Notes under the pieces: generated by a model
Database searches by the model: none
Seen by the model: only the letters and a program-made list of their open reading frames with translations
Told to the model about the DNA's origin: nothing
From: Mesobacillus boroniphilus JCM 21738
GTDB taxonomy: Bacteria > Bacillota > Bacilli > Bacillales > Cytobacillaceae
DNA: 64,000 bases
Direction of reading: 5' to 3'
NCBI RefSeq assembly: GCF_000517385.1
Contig: NZ_BAUW01000009.1
Location: 1-64,000, forward strand
Translations under genes and position numbers: made by a program
In this document: positions 20,438-30,612 of the stretch, one piece after another
How the letters are laid out: each line of letters begins with the position of its first letter
Numbering within the stretch: position 1 is the stretch's first letter

Positions 20438-20863
20438 TCATTTCTTCACATCTGTTGATACTTGCCACTCTACTCCAAACTTATCAGTCACCTGTCCATA
20501 AGCAGGACTCCAGAAGGTTTTCTGCATAGGCATTGTAACCTTTCCATCCACCTGCAGCTTCTCAAAAATTCCTTTTGCTTCTGAAGCATCATTCACCATA
20601 ATTGCAATCGTTACCTGGGATCCAAGTTGATATGGATGGCCGGGGAAAGTATCGGATAACATTAAGCTGGCATTGCCAATTTTCAATTGTGCATTCAAGA
20701 CCCGATCTTTTGCTTCTTCAGGAAGCGGATATTCTGGATTGGGAGGCATCTCACCAAATGTTTGCAGACTGATTACCTCTGCGCCTAATGCGGATTGATA
20801 AAACTTCACGGCCTCCTGACCGTTTCCATTTGTTACTAGATAAGGAACAATACCTGTTATCAT
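20438..20863 (-). CDS. VOC-family (PhnB/YjdN-like) protein
   Basis: 141 residues of the glyoxalase/bleomycin-resistance fold. PhnB-like features are PYLVTNGNGQEAVKFYQSAL near the start, then LMLSDTFPG and the C-terminal GVEWQVS. The two beta-alpha-beta-beta-beta modules are complete. PhnB-like proteins lack an agreed reaction. AAGGGG precedes the ATG. Stands alone between the SDR and tkt. Confidence 0.82.
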   Translation of the reverse strand: MITGIVPYLVTNGNGQEAVKFYQSALGAEVISLQTFGEMPPNPEYPLPEEAKDRVLNAQLKIGNASLMLSDTFPGHPYQLGSQVTIAIMVNDASEAKGIFEKLQVDGKVTMPMQKTFWSPAYGQVTDKFGVEWQVSTDVKK

Positions 20864-21086
20864 GACAGCACCCCTTTTTATAAAAAGAACATCTGTTCGT
20901 TTTTATGATTTTACCACATTTTTAATTATAAAACAATGTCTTATAATACCCTCATGGTAGCGAGATTAATCCTGTTTTTTAACTAAAAGAACAAGGCTGT
21001 TTACCGTTTAGGCTGCACCTAAACATTTTTTGTAATTTACTAATTTGGATGAGGTGGATCGTCGAATAGCTCTTATGTAAAATCAA

Positions 21087-21122
21087 AAAACGAGTACGGA
21101 ATTCAATCCATACTCGTTTTTT
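21087..21122 (-). terminator. Terminator of tkt
   Basis: AAAACGAGTACGGA / TCCATACTCGTTTT hairpin followed on the minus strand by T-rich sequence; 13 bases beyond the tkt stop. Confidence 0.82.
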
Positions 21123-21134
21123 CATATAATTCAT

Positions 21135-23141
21135 TTAGTTTTGTTGGAGCAATGCCTTTACGCGAGCGACTACATTGTTCACGGAGAAACCGTACTCTTC
21201 CAAAATCTTTTCGCCTGGAGCAGATGCACCAAATGTATCGATCGCAAGTACTTCACCCTCGTCACCAACGTAACGGTGCCAGCCTAGTGAAGAGCCCATC
21301 TCGATTCCAAGGCGCTTCTTGACAGACTTCGGAATAACACTTTCTTTGTATTCCTTGGACTGCTGTTCGAAGCGATCCCAAGAAGGCATGCTTACAACAG
21401 CCACGTCGATACCTTCAGAAGCTAATGCCTCTTGTGCTTTCACTGCGAGACCGACTTCTGAACCTGCTGCCAGAAGCAATGCATCAGCATTGTCTTTCCC
21501 AGCTGGAGAAATGACGTAAGCACCTTTAGATACGCCTTCGTACGCATTCTTATCAGTATTTTTGATTGTTGGCAGATTTTGGCGAGTCAACACAAGAGCT
21601 GTAGGCGTCTTAGTTGATTCAACTGAAAGCTTCCATGCAGCCGCTGTTTCATTACCGTCTGCAGGACGGATAACAGACAGGTTCGGCATAGCGCGAAGTC
21701 CAGCAAGCTGCTCGACTGGTTCGTGCGTAGGACCATCTTCTCCTACCGCGATGCTATCATGAGTGAATACGTATGTTACAGGCAAGCCCATTAGTGCAGC
21801 TAGTCTGATTGCCGGCTTTAAATATCGGAGAACACGAAGAATGTTCCGCCAAATACCTTAAGTCCACCATGAAGTGCCATACCGTTCATCGCAGCACCCA
21901 TAGCGAATTCACGAACACCAAACCAGATGTTGCGCCCTTCGAATGAACCTGGGAAGAAGTCACCTGACCCCTTGATCATAGTTTTGTTTGATCCGGCAAG
22001 GTCAGCCGATCCACCAACCAAGTAAGGAAGGTTTTTCGCGATTCCGTTAAGTGCTTCTCCAGAGGAAGCTCGGCTCGCAAGACTCTTTCCTTCTTCGTAT
22101 GCAGGGATGTCTTTATCCCATCCTTCAACTAACTCGCCCTTCATTGCCTTCTCAAGCTGGCTCCTAGTTCAGGATATTCACTCTTATAACTTGAGAAAAG
22201 CTCGTTCCAAGCATGTTCTGCTTGTTCACCTTTGTCAGCGATTTGCTGTTTGAAGTGATCATATACTTCACTCGGTACATGGAAGTCTTCTTCAAAAGTC
22301 CACTTATAAGCTTCCTTAGTAAGCTTCAATTCATCAGCACCCAGTGGAGCACCGTGAACATCCGATTTACCAGAAAGGTTAGGAGAACCATATCCGATGA
22401 CCGTCTTGACTTCGATCATTGTTGGACGGTCTTCATCCGTCTTAGCTTCTTCAATTGCTTTGGCGATTTCCTCAAGGTTGTTGCCGTCTTCTACTCGAAT
22501 GTATTGCCAGCCATATGCCTTGAATCGGCCTTCAACACTTTCTGAGAATGACTTATCAAGATCTCCATCCAAAGAAATATCGTTTGAATCATAAAGAACG
22601 ATCATTCTGCCTAACTTCAGGTGAGCTGCCAGTGATGCTGCTTCAGCAGATACACCCTCCATTAGATCGCCGTCACCGCAAATGCTATATGTATAGTGAT
22701 CAACGAGATTATAGTTATCTTTATTGTAAACAGCAGCAAGATGACGTTCAGCCATTGCCATACCAACTGCCATAGCAATTCCCTGGCCAAGTGTCCAGTT
22801 GTTGCGTCTACACCAGCAGTGTGGCCGAACTCGGGGTGTCCTGGAGTCTTGCTACCCCATTGGCGGAACTGTTTAATATCATCCATTGTCAGATTATATC
22901 CTGCAAGGTGCAGCAAGCTGTATAACAGCATTGAACCGTGTCCTGCAGACAATACAAAACGATCGCGGTTAAACCATTCTGGGTTCTTAGGATTGATGTT
23001 CATGTAACGAGTCCACAATGTGTATGCCATTGGAGCTGCCCCCATTGGCATGCCTGGGTGGCCGGAGTTTGCCTTTTCAATTGCATCAATTGATAAAGTA
23101 CGAATGGAATCAATTGAAAGCATATCAATTTCTTTAAACAT
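21135..23141 (-). CDS. tkt: Transketolase (three frameshifts)
   Basis: TPP enzyme of the non-oxidative pentose phosphate pathway, about 668 residues after correction. Landmarks: [20 protein letters not shown], the TPP/Mg motif GDGDLMEG, and in the pyrimidine domain [17 protein letters not shown]. The frame is broken near 22793 (GGACACTT), 22155 (AGCTTGAG) and 21825 (GATATTTAAAG). Each is cured by adding one base, and the flanking residues then match the family without gap. Start ATG at 23141 follows GAAAGGATG. Between sirA/yneF and ynzC as in B. subtilis. Three breaks in a central metabolic gene point to sequence error. Confidence 0.92.
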
Positions 23142-23425
23142 TAAATACATCCTTTCTATAGGTACTGGCTACATCCTAATATTATAGCGAGAGAAATTAT
23201 TATACAACAAATTATGCCTGAAAGAGACAGAAATGAACGTATTGTTATCTATTTTGACACAAACTCGCTGTTGCTATGTAAATGAAAGCCTTTGTGGATG
23301 AAGAAATAATTGCAATAGGAGTGCTTTTTCAGTTTGAAGCCCTAATGCCCTAATTAACTATGTATCTTACCCTTAGTCTATTTTCCACTTTAATAGGGAG
23401 ACGAAATAAAGTAGTCAACTAAATA
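23142..23425. other. Intergenic region between tkt and ynzC
   Basis: About 280 bases holding the tkt leader. No reading frame with a credible start, no repeat and no hairpin apart from the ynzC terminator at its right end. Confidence 0.4.
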
Positions 23426-23454
23426 AAAATGGAATACATGTCGCATGTATTCCA
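23421..23454 (-). terminator. Terminator of the yneA-yneB-ynzC operon
   Basis: Perfect 11-bp stem TGGAATACATG / CATGTATTCCA with a 3-base loop, then ATTTTTATTT on the minus strand. Confidence 0.85.
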
Positions 23455-23467
23455 AATTAGTATATAT

Positions 23468-23701
23468 TTAATGAAGCTTATTCTTCGCTTTTTCTTCCTT
23501 GAGCTTATCAGGCGTAACATCATTGCCTTCTGGATCGACAATGGTAACACCTTTAAGTGTATTGAGCATAGAAGACCGGAAAGACTGGAGATATTCTGCA
23601 CGAAGCTTCGTCTGTTCCTTTGCTTCTTCTTTCGTCAACTTAGATGATTTTGCTTTCCTTGCCAGTTCATTGATTCTAGCAATTTTATCACTTGATAGCA
23701 T
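23468..23701 (-). CDS. ynzC: YnzC family (DUF896) protein
   Basis: 77 residues, two-helix coiled hairpin: [35 protein letters not shown], then [20 protein letters not shown], which is the DUF896 pattern. Third gene of the LexA-controlled yneA-yneB-ynzC operon. Function unknown. Confidence 0.92.
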   Translation of the reverse strand: MLSSDKIARINELARKAKSSKLTKEEAKEQTKLRAEYLQSFRSSMLNTLKGVTIVDPEGNDVTPDKLKEEKAKNKLH

Positions 23702-23779
23702 TGTAAAGCTCCTTTGTAAAAAATTACGTCAAATGACATCTTACTAAAATTCTTGCGATTTTACAAGAATAGAGCTTTG

Positions 23780-24432
<653 letters not shown>

Positions 24433-24447
24433 TTATTCTAATCCAAT

Positions 24448-24762
24448 CTATCTTTCTGCTCCGGCAATCTGGGTAGGTTCCATCTGTTCAGCTACAACGG
24501 GGATTACCAATTCATCCCCCGGAAAGACCATCTCCCCAATAATTCCGTTTTCTTTTTCTACCCAGCCAATAAATTCATTCTCGGTAAAATTATGTTCGCT
24601 GGCAAACGTCTCTGCAATTTCCCACAGTGATTGTCCTTCTTCTATAGTAACAGTTATGTAAGCATCTTCGTTATTTAATTGCGCTTTTGCTACGAATGAA
24701 AAGATTAAGCTGACAGCAAGCAGGATCAAGGCATATGAATAGTTTTCCCATAGTTTTTTCAT
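24448..24762 (-). CDS. yneA: YneA, SOS cell-division suppressor
   Basis: 104 residues: short cytoplasmic start MKKLWENY, one membrane helix [16 protein letters not shown], then an extracellular LysM domain ([19 protein letters not shown] .. GDELVIPV). YneA delays septation after DNA damage and is released from the membrane by proteolysis. Divergent from lexA, sharing LexA boxes. Confidence 0.93.
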   Translation of the reverse strand: MKKLWENYSYALILLAVSLIFSFVAKAQLNNEDAYITVTIEEGQSLWEIAETFASEHNFTENEFIGWVEKENGIIGEMVFPGDELVIPVVAEQMEPTQIAGAER

Positions 24763-24777
24763 TTACGGCACCCCTTA

Positions 24778-24858
24778 CGAATGTATGTTCGTCTAATTGA
24801 TTTTATTATAAATCGAACATTTGTTTCGTGTCAACTTAAAAATTCGAACTTATGTTTG
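24778..24858. promoter_or_regulatory. Three LexA (DinR) boxes between yneA and lexA
   Basis: CGAATGTATGTTCG (24778-24791), CGAACATTTGTTTC (24814-24827) and CGAACTTATGTTTG (24845-24858) match the CGAAC-N4-GTTC consensus. Box 2 lies against the yneA -35 and box 3 overlaps the lexA -35, so LexA can repress both units. Confidence 0.9.
24805..24834 (-). promoter_or_regulatory. yneA promoter
   Basis: Minus-strand TTGACA (24834-24829), 18-base spacer, TATAAT (24810-24805). It lies beside LexA box 2. Confidence 0.8.
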
Positions 24859-24884
24859 TGTCTGTGGAATAGACATGGTATAAT
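24856..24884 (+). promoter_or_regulatory. lexA promoter
   Basis: TTGTGT (24856-24861), 17-base spacer, TATAAT (24879-24884), overlapping LexA box 3. Confidence 0.75.
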
Positions 24885-24915
24885 TAGGACAAGAAAATAT
24901 ATGAGGTGCGTGAAT

Positions 24916-25539
24916 ATGACAAAGTTATCTAAGCGGCAACAAGATATATTTGAATTCATAAAAGGCGAAGTCAAGAAAAAAGGGTATCCGCCATCCGTAC
25001 GCGAAATCGGTGAAGCGGTTGGACTTGCATCAAGTTCTACTGTGCATGGACATCTTGCAAGACTTGAGAGCAAAGGCTTGATCCGCCGCGATCCTACCAA
25101 GCCGCGTGCAATAGAAATACTTGAAATAGAAGAAGATAGCCGCATTCCTAAATATAAAGTGGTTAATGTACCTGTTGTCGGTAAAGTAACAGCTGGTATG
25201 CCGATTACGGCAATTGAAAATGTAGAAGAGTACTTCCCTCTTCCTGATCGCCTTGTTCCACATGATGAGCAGGTATTCATGCTGGAAATCATGGGTGACA
25301 GTATGATTGAAGCAGGCATTCTCGACGGTGACTATGTTATTGTTAAGCAGCAAAAGACGGCTAATAACGGGGACATTGTTGTAGCGATGACAGAGGATGA
25401 TGAAGCAACAGTTAAGCGTTTCTTCAAGGAAAAGGATTATTTCAGGCTCCAGCCGGAAAACCCTACGATGGATCCAATCATCCTTCGTAACGTATCCATA
25501 CTTGGTAAAGTTATCGGTGTATATCGTCATATGCATTAA
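24916..25539 (+). CDS. lexA: LexA, SOS repressor
   Basis: 207 residues. N-terminal winged helix ([21 protein letters not shown]) and C-terminal self-cleaving domain. The cleavage site is Ala93-Gly94 in VTAGMP, the nucleophile Ser129 in MGDSMIE, and the general base Lys167 in EATVKRF. RecA filaments stimulate self-cleavage after DNA damage and release the SOS genes. Start is the ATG at 24916 with GAGGTG upstream; the frame is open further upstream but lies over the promoter. Confidence 0.97.
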   Translation: MTKLSKRQQDIFEFIKGEVKKKGYPPSVREIGEAVGLASSSTVHGHLARLESKGLIRRDPTKPRAIEILEIEEDSRIPKYKVVNVPVVGKVTAGMPITAIENVEEYFPLPDRLVPHDEQVFMLEIMGDSMIEAGILDGDYVIVKQQKTANNGDIVVAMTEDDEATVKRFFKEKDYFRLQPENPTMDPIILRNVSILGKVIGVYRHMH

Positions 25540-25569
25540 AAAAGCAAGCGGGCTTCGCTTGCTTTTTTT
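25538..25569 (+). terminator. Terminator of lexA
   Basis: AAAAAAGCAAGCG / CGCTTGCTTTTTTT hairpin starting at the stop codon. Confidence 0.9.
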
Positions 25570-25701
25570 CTAACTATTTAACTTTTATCTTATGGGACTA
25601 GCAAATTTATGAAAAAATAGGTAGAGACCCTAACAACTCGTCCCTCTCTACATAAGATATTGTGTAAGTATCTTTCATGATGGAAAGGAGTAGAGTTTCT
25701 A

Positions 25702-25899
25702 ATGGGATACAATCGAAATGACAATGATGTAGCAGGTGTATTTTACCCTAACCGCGACAGAGTCAGGGCTACTGTTGATTTTGATGACCTTTGCCGTGCT
25801 GTGCGCCGTTGTTTGATTGAGGACTTAGTAGCCGGTGCTCGGGATGATCGAGATGATGATCGTGACCGCCGCCGCAGGAAATGTGGCTGCAGAAACTAA
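25702..25899 (+). CDS. Small Arg/Asp-rich protein, possibly spore-coat related
   Basis: 65 residues. N-terminal half GYNRNDNDVAGVFYPNRDRV, middle VDFDDLCRAVRRCLIEDLV, and a tail of Asp/Arg repeats ending RRRRKCGCRN. AAAGGAG precedes the ATG. Alternating acidic/basic tails with C-terminal Cys occur in small Bacillus coat proteins, but I do not recognise the family, so the coat link is a guess. Confidence 0.6.
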   Translation: MGYNRNDNDVAGVFYPNRDRVRATVDFDDLCRAVRRCLIEDLVAGARDDRDDDRDRRRRKCGCRN

Positions 25900-25908
25900 C
25901 ACCTAACA

Positions 25909-25943
25909 GAAATCCCGAAAGGACTAGTCCTTTCGGGATTTTT
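25909..25943. terminator. Bidirectional terminator between the Arg/Asp-rich gene and the helicase gene
   Basis: AATCCCGAAAGGACT / AGTCCTTTCGGGATT, a perfect 15-bp stem, with TTTTTC on the plus side. It separates convergent genes. Confidence 0.88.
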
Positions 25944-27872
25944 CTATTTCCAGTGAATATTTTGAACAAGCAGTACACCTTTTAACTCTTCATAGTACGC
26001 AGCTTTTTGATTTTGATTAAGCCATACATGTACGGTTCCGCTATCTTGATTGGTTCTGATCAATCGTCCCATTCCTTGTCTTAAGCGTAGGAGCATATAT
26101 GGTATATCTACCTCAGCAGCTGGATTATCCGCATGCTTTCTTTTTGCCTGGAAGACTGGGTCATGAGGCGGGAATGGCATTGATGCAATGATGACTTGAA
26201 TCAGTGACTCTCCAGGCACGTCCAGTCCTTCCCACAGGCTGTAGGAACAGAGAACGGACTTGATATCATTCTGGAATTCTTTTACGGTCACACTGATTTC
26301 ACGGTCTCCCTCAAACAAGATAGGGAAATTCCATTCTTGTTTTTCAGACCATGCCCGGAATCGTTCCATTTCCTGCATAGACGAGAACAGAACAAGCGAG
26401 CTGCCATTCTTACTTATAAGGTCGTCCCCTATTTTGTTCCATTTCTTCATTTCTTCATCCTCAATGTGTGCCACGAATTCCATTTGCTCTTCATAGTCGA
26501 ATGGTGAAGCTACAGTAAAGGATGAGTATTTTTCAATTCCAAGGCTTTTTGCTATATAGCTGAAATCTCCAGCCTGGGACAGGGTCGCTGACGAAAATAC
26601 AAACGGGATGTTTTGGGAAAATACTTCTTTTTTCAATATATCCTCAACGAGTCGAGGCATGATCACAAGCGATGTTTGCACTTCATTTTCTTCTAGCCAG
26701 AAAATCCCTTCGTCGTTCTTCAAGAAAACGGAAAGACCATATGCGAAAAACTCGAGATATTCTTCCATGATTTTTAAATGGTATTCGTCAATCAGGAACA
26801 TTTCCGCGTCAAAAACTAGCTGGTCCATTAAATCGCTAACCTTTTTCTCCAGGGTTTCTGCTGTATTTCTGATACTCGGTAGCATTGGCACTTCTTTTCG
26901 ATTAGACCCTTCTATCGCAGAGGAGTTTTCAACTAAAAGGTCAAACCATGCATCATGAAGTTCTAAAATATCTTCAATTAAATAAAGAGACTCTTCACGG
27001 ACATCCTGGTGCATATAACCCGTCAAGACAGTGGTCAAGGTTTGTGAGTTGAATCGGTATGTTAGTCCCTTTTGAGCTGCGAACTCAAGCAAGTGGCCCT
27101 CATCAAAAATCACGGTACTTGCTTCCGGCAGCAATGGCATCTGCCCTTCACGTTTACGGGAATCTTTCGTCCAGACATGCTCCATGTAAAAGTCATGAGA
27201 GCAAATAATCAAATCGCCTGCATGACGATAGTAATCACGGTTCAAAGTTTGGCCGCAGCGGTGGCGCCAGCTGCATGTTGAGCATTGCTGAAGTGGATCC
27301 CAGGCCATCGATGCCCATTTTTCATTTGTGACCCATGGATATTCCTTTCGGTCACCATAACGAGTGAATGAATTCATGGAAATCCCTTCATCAAAGATGA
27401 AATCTGGCAACTGATCATGGACGTCAAGGATTTCTTTTTCATTCGACGTGTTTGAAAGGTCATCAAGCTTTTTCACGCACACGTACTGCTCTCTTGCTTT
27501 AGCCAATCGGACATCGACCTTCAACCCTAACGCCTTTTCTAGTTTTTCGATATCCCCGCCCTCTTTTACGAGCTGCTCGATCAGTGTTTCATCAGAGCAG
27601 GAAACTATCGCCGGCTTGCCCATGTATCTTGCGTATAGAATGGCATAAATGAGATAGACGAAGGTTTTTCCGGTACCGACACCAGCTTCGGCGAAAACAA
27701 TTCCTTTATTCTTAAAGGCCTGCTCCACCTGGAAGGCCATATAAATCTGCTCATCACGGAGTTCATAGCCCTTTTCAGGCAAGATATCGTAAAAGACATC
27801 ACCAATGTAATCTCCTAATAAATCAAAGAATGTATCGTTTTTACTGATTGTAAATGGAAGTTTATTTGTCAT
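25944..27872 (-). CDS. DinG-family ATP-dependent DNA helicase
   Basis: 642 residues, superfamily 2 XPD/DinG type. Walker A AGVGTGKT ends at residue 70. Iron-sulfur cluster cysteines are seen as YVCVKK and CSTCSWRHRCG (about residues 154-210), followed by motif II VIFDEGHLL, FSSATL and motif VI RLRQGMGRLIR. No N-terminal exonuclease domain, unlike the long B. subtilis DinG, so it is nearer the YpvA/YoaA type. Unwinds damaged or structured DNA 5'-3'. Convergent with the preceding small gene. Confidence 0.9.
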   Translation of the reverse strand: MTNKLPFTISKNDTFFDLLGDYIGDVFYDILPEKGYELRDEQIYMAFQVEQAFKNKGIVFAEAGVGTGKTFVYLIYAILYARYMGKPAIVSCSDETLIEQLVKEGGDIEKLEKALGLKVDVRLAKAREQYVCVKKLDDLSNTSNEKEILDVHDQLPDFIFDEGISMNSFTRYGDRKEYPWVTNEKWASMAWDPLQQCSTCSWRHRCGQTLNRDYYRHAGDLIICSHDFYMEHVWTKDSRKREGQMPLLPEASTVIFDEGHLLEFAAQKGLTYRFNSQTLTTVLTGYMHQDVREESLYLIEDILELHDAWFDLLVENSSAIEGSNRKEVPMLPSIRNTAETLEKKVSDLMDQLVFDAEMFLIDEYHLKIMEEYLEFFAYGLSVFLKNDEGIFWLEENEVQTSLVIMPRLVEDILKKEVFSQNIPFVFSSATLSQAGDFSYIAKSLGIEKYSSFTVASPFDYEEQMEFVAHIEDEEMKKWNKIGDDLISKNGSSLVLFSSMQEMERFRAWSEKQEWNFPILFEGDREISVTVKEFQNDIKSVLCSYSLWEGLDVPGESLIQVIIASMPFPPHDPVFQAKRKHADNPAAEVDIPYMLLRLRQGMGRLIRTNQDSGTVHVWLNQNQKAAYYEELKGVLLVQNIHWK

Positions 27873-28018
27873 TCAGGTTCTCCTCGACTATTGATTCCGG
27901 CAAAAAGCCAGCTTTTATCATAACAGATAATCAGTCATTTAGTGAAAGAAATGAAATATAATATATAGGTAAAAACTCTAATCCCATCATAAGGAACTAA
28001 TTGTTAAAATAATTCTAT

Positions 28019-28178
28019 ATGAATAAAGGTGAATTTTTAAAATAATGAAGAATCAATATCGGGTGAAAATGAAAAACAAAATTATAAAGAATTTACTGAC
28101 TCGGAATCTAAAACTTCAAACCTGATATGGAGGGAGTGGAAAATTGAGTATCCACCTGCATTTAATGCTGTTAGTTAG
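28019..28178 (+). pseudogene. Possible broken small acidic gene
   Basis: MNKGEFL is followed by a stop, but dropping one A from the AAAA run at 28039-28042 opens a frame NNEESISGENEKQNYKEF and on to EWKIEYPPAFNAVS, stop at 28178, about 51 residues. Its strongly biased acidic composition looks like coding sequence. No good ribosome binding site is seen. Could equally be chance. Confidence 0.25.
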
Positions 28179-28596
28179 TTTTATGCTGAGGAGAAACAGC
28201 GTGACTCTGCCTCTCCTCACTTTTTTTAAACAATAGATCATAAAAGGTGATGCCAAGAGCCAATCCCAGAGGAGCTCCAATATCCAGGTTATCAAGCCGC
28301 TCTGGCCAAAATAAATAGTTTGATGTATAAGATACTGCCATCAGGAATACAAAAGTTCCCGCGAATTTCAATATCCGTCTTTTAATATCAAAGCCAGGTA
28401 GCTTCTTAACATTTATAGCGATAAGGTTCATTTGAAAAAGCCCAAATAAAAGCAGGAATATAACAAACCCAATTACAAATTTTAAGGAGTTCGGAGTGTC
28501 GATATCTGTTAATATAATACTCATCGCTACAAGCAGGCCGATCAGAAAAAATATATATAGCAGCATTGTAATCAACTTTTCTTTTTTGCTAATCAA
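28171..28596 (-). CDS. Small four-helix membrane protein, unknown
   Basis: 141 residues, TTG start at 28596 with AGGGGAACT eight bases upstream. Four hydrophobic helices (about 10-30, 38-60, 72-92, 105-125), a short basic tail, and a KKLPGFDIKRR loop in the middle. No recognised family. The next upstream gene is 11 bases away, so it belongs to a run of small membrane/lipoprotein genes. Confidence 0.6.
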   Translation of the reverse strand: MISKKEKLITMLLYIFFLIGLLVAMSIILTDIDTPNSLKFVIGFVIFLLLFGLFQMNLIAINVKKLPGFDIKRRILKFAGTFVFLMAVSYTSNYLFWPERLDNLDIGAPLGLALGITFYDLLFKKSEERQSHAVSPQHKTN

Positions 28597-28607
28597 TGTT
28601 AGTTCCC

Positions 28608-29024
28608 CTACTCCCTAACAAACAATTCAGATTCAAGTGCCTTGACCATCTCTTTATCTGTTAATCTTCCGTAACCCTCATTTTCTTTATCGCTGATAAT
28701 CGTAGCCGTTTCTCCTTCAAACCAAATTCGATAATGATATAATGTTTCAGGCATATTCTTTTCTTCCTGGATAAAGAAGGTGGCAATTATATCTTCTTTT
28801 CTTGCCATTTCTGGTTTTGTGTTAGGCGACCATTTAATTTTATCGAATGCCTGCTGAATTTTCTTCAGCCTTTCTTTTAGGGCAATGATCTCTTCTTCAC
28901 CATCATTTTTGCCCTCTTCAGATATTTTTTGCACATCTATCCTCGTAAGCTCCGGTTCAAAACTGGCACTGCATCCTGCAATGGAAAGGAAAATCACAAG
29001 TAATCCTATAGTAAGTTTTTTCAT
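28608..29024 (-). CDS. Putative lipoprotein, unknown
   Basis: 138 residues from the ATG at 29024, which follows GGATGAGGATT; a longer in-frame start at 29036 would lie inside that site. Signal peptide MKKLTIGLLVIFLSIAGC with lipobox SIAG-C, so it should be exported and lipid-anchored. The mature part is charged, with a coiled-coil-like helix (EEEIIALKERLKKIQQAF). Unknown function; close to the flanking unknown genes. Confidence 0.7.
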   Translation of the reverse strand: MKKLTIGLLVIFLSIAGCSASFEPELTRIDVQKISEEGKNDGEEEIIALKERLKKIQQAFDKIKWSPNTKPEMARKEDIIATFFIQEEKNMPETLYHYRIWFEGETATIISDKENEGYGRLTDKEMVKALESELFVRE

Positions 29025-29025
29025 C

Positions 29026-29358
29026 TTAATCCTCATCCTGTTTACGATTTGCTTTTAAATCAACCAGATGGTAGTTTTCTTCTGAGATTTCCTCGAATGA
29101 AGTGATAACTTCACGAAACCTTTTGAACAAAACCTGAATTTCGGGTTGTTGGTCTATGATTTGAATGGTGTCATTATAAATATCTTCATTTTTACAAGTG
29201 TGTATCTCAAGCCATTTTGTTTTATCAAGCTTGCTTTGGAGATGAAATGTCTTGTTGTCTAGGAATCTAGAATAAACCCGGTCTGCTTCCTCCTGGATTT
29301 TCAGGTATTCCTGTTCTTTTCCTGACTTTATTTGGTAACTATATATCTTCACAAACAC
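29026..29358 (-). CDS. Hypothetical protein, possibly ABM-like ferredoxin fold
   Basis: 110 residues from the GTG at 29358, chosen because GAGAGGTG lies five bases ahead. The beta-rich start VFVKIYSYQIKSGKEQEYL, the helix EEADRVYSRF and the strand LDKTKWLEIHTC look like the antibiotic-biosynthesis-monooxygenase fold, but the identification is by shape only. Overlaps the lipoprotein gene start region. Confidence 0.55.
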   Translation of the reverse strand: MFVKIYSYQIKSGKEQEYLKIQEEADRVYSRFLDNKTFHLQSKLDKTKWLEIHTCKNEDIYNDTIQIIDQQPEIQVLFKRFREVITSFEEISEENYHLVDLKANRKQDED

Positions 29359-29392
29359 ATTTACACCTCTCAAATCCACCTATAACTTTATA

Positions 29393-29992
29393 TCATTCAT
29401 ATAAATCTCCCAAATTATTAGTTATGGGTATATTGTTTTTTTGCAGTTTCTCCATGATTTTGAACCTGTTGTTCTTCACCTTGCTGTTATAAGGCAATTC
29501 GACCACTTCTCCAGCTTTTGTGACTAGATTTAAATGGTCCACTACGGTTACACCATTACTTTTTACGAAAATTTCTTTTGCTTCTATAACGTCCTCCCAA
29601 TAATAGGAGTTGATGGTGTTGAACGTTTTATAATCATTAAAATGCATTCCCTGGTCATCAAGGTAATAATAGTTTGACACGCCGAACATGAAGAATGGCA
29701 AGCATCCTATCATGATGAGAAGTGTAATCCACTTGATGCCTTTCCATTCAAACTTCCATGCGAAAAATAAATGCAGAAATAGAGATACCGCTATCCAAAG
29801 CATGCCAATCATGAAAATTACATATGCAGATGATGGTGTATCATAAAACCATTTATCAGCTGAGAGGTAAAGATAATCCTGAATAATATAAACAAAAACA
29901 AGAGGCATGAACAAACTGCTGATGATTAAAATAATTGCGCTCACGAGGATTATATTAGATGAATTCTCTGTATTTAAACTTAAACGTGCCAT
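29393..29992 (-). CDS. Membrane protein with C-terminal PH-like region, unknown
   Basis: 199 residues: three membrane helices (about 14-38, 55-77, 87-108) then a soluble part with GMHFNDYKTFNTINSYYWED and LVTKAGEVVELPY, resembling membrane-anchored PH-like domains of Bacillus. AGGAGGG lies ahead of the ATG and is itself preceded by a large hairpin (30003-30045). Function unknown. Confidence 0.6.
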   Translation of the reverse strand: MARLSLNTENSSNIILVSAIILIISSLFMPLVFVYIIQDYLYLSADKWFYDTPSSAYVIFMIGMLWIAVSLFLHLFFAWKFEWKGIKWITLLIMIGCLPFFMFGVSNYYYLDDQGMHFNDYKTFNTINSYYWEDVIEAKEIFVKSNGVTVVDHLNLVTKAGEVVELPYNSKVKNNRFKIMEKLQKNNIPITNNLGDLYE

Positions 29993-30002
29993 TATTTTCC
30001 CT

Positions 30003-30045
30003 CCTTCTCCCTGGATAAATGTTAATACGTTTATCAGGGAGAAGG
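30003..30045 (-). promoter_or_regulatory. Large hairpin touching the ribosome binding site of the next gene
   Basis: CCTTCTCCCTG(G)ATAAA pairs with TTTATCAGGGAGAAGG: 16 bp with one bulge, 10-base loop. On the minus strand it ends directly before AGGAGGGAAAATAATG. No T-run follows, so it is a poor terminator; it may shape translation or mRNA stability of the gene starting at 29992. Confidence 0.6.
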
Positions 30046-30092
30046 TTTCAAATATTCCAAAAATTTACTTAAAATTTATTGAACGATCGACA

Positions 30093-30554
30093 TTAAAAAT
30101 GCTTTTCCAATGGCTCCGTACTCTGTGTGTAGCCATTTCTTCCGTAAAACTCGATGCTCGTATCGCTAGGCCAGACTATGATGAACTCGTACTTCTCTTC
30201 TTCAGCCCATTCATTGACACGTGACAGCAACTTGCTCCCAGTCCCTTTTCCCCTATATTCAGGAACGGTATATACATTTGTCATATAGGCAAACGGATTT
30301 GTGACCCTGCCTGGACGCGGGACCTTATGGATCAATTCTATGTAAATATGAGAAACTATTTCCCCGTTGTTCTCGGCAATCCAGACAAACCACTGGCCGC
30401 TATCCATCGCAGATTCGAGAAACCCTCTGCATTCATCCTCAAACGGTCTATACTCCACACCTTCTCCCATTTCGGGGTAGTCTTCGAGCGTAAAGTCCCA
30501 TCTCATTTTTATTAATTGATCAATATCCCCTTGGTTGGCTAATCTAATTTTCAT
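30093..30554 (-). CDS. GNAT-family N-acetyltransferase
   Basis: 153 residues. N-terminus IRLANQGDIDQLIKMRW, acetyl-CoA-binding motif A VYTVPEYRGKGTGSKLL, and motif B FIIVWPSDTSIEFYGRNGY, a standard GNAT layout. A GGAGGGG site precedes the ATG. The substrate cannot be inferred; the neighbours are unrelated. Confidence 0.85.
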   Translation of the reverse strand: MKIRLANQGDIDQLIKMRWDFTLEDYPEMGEGVEYRPFEDECRGFLESAMDSGQWFVWIAENNGEIVSHIYIELIHKVPRPGRVTNPFAYMTNVYTVPEYRGKGTGSKLLSRVNEWAEEEKYEFIIVWPSDTSIEFYGRNGYTQSTEPLEKHF

Positions 30555-30612
30555 ATTCCCCTCCGTTGATATAAAAGATGTTCGCTGCTTTTAGGTGAAA
30601 TTCTGCTGCCAC

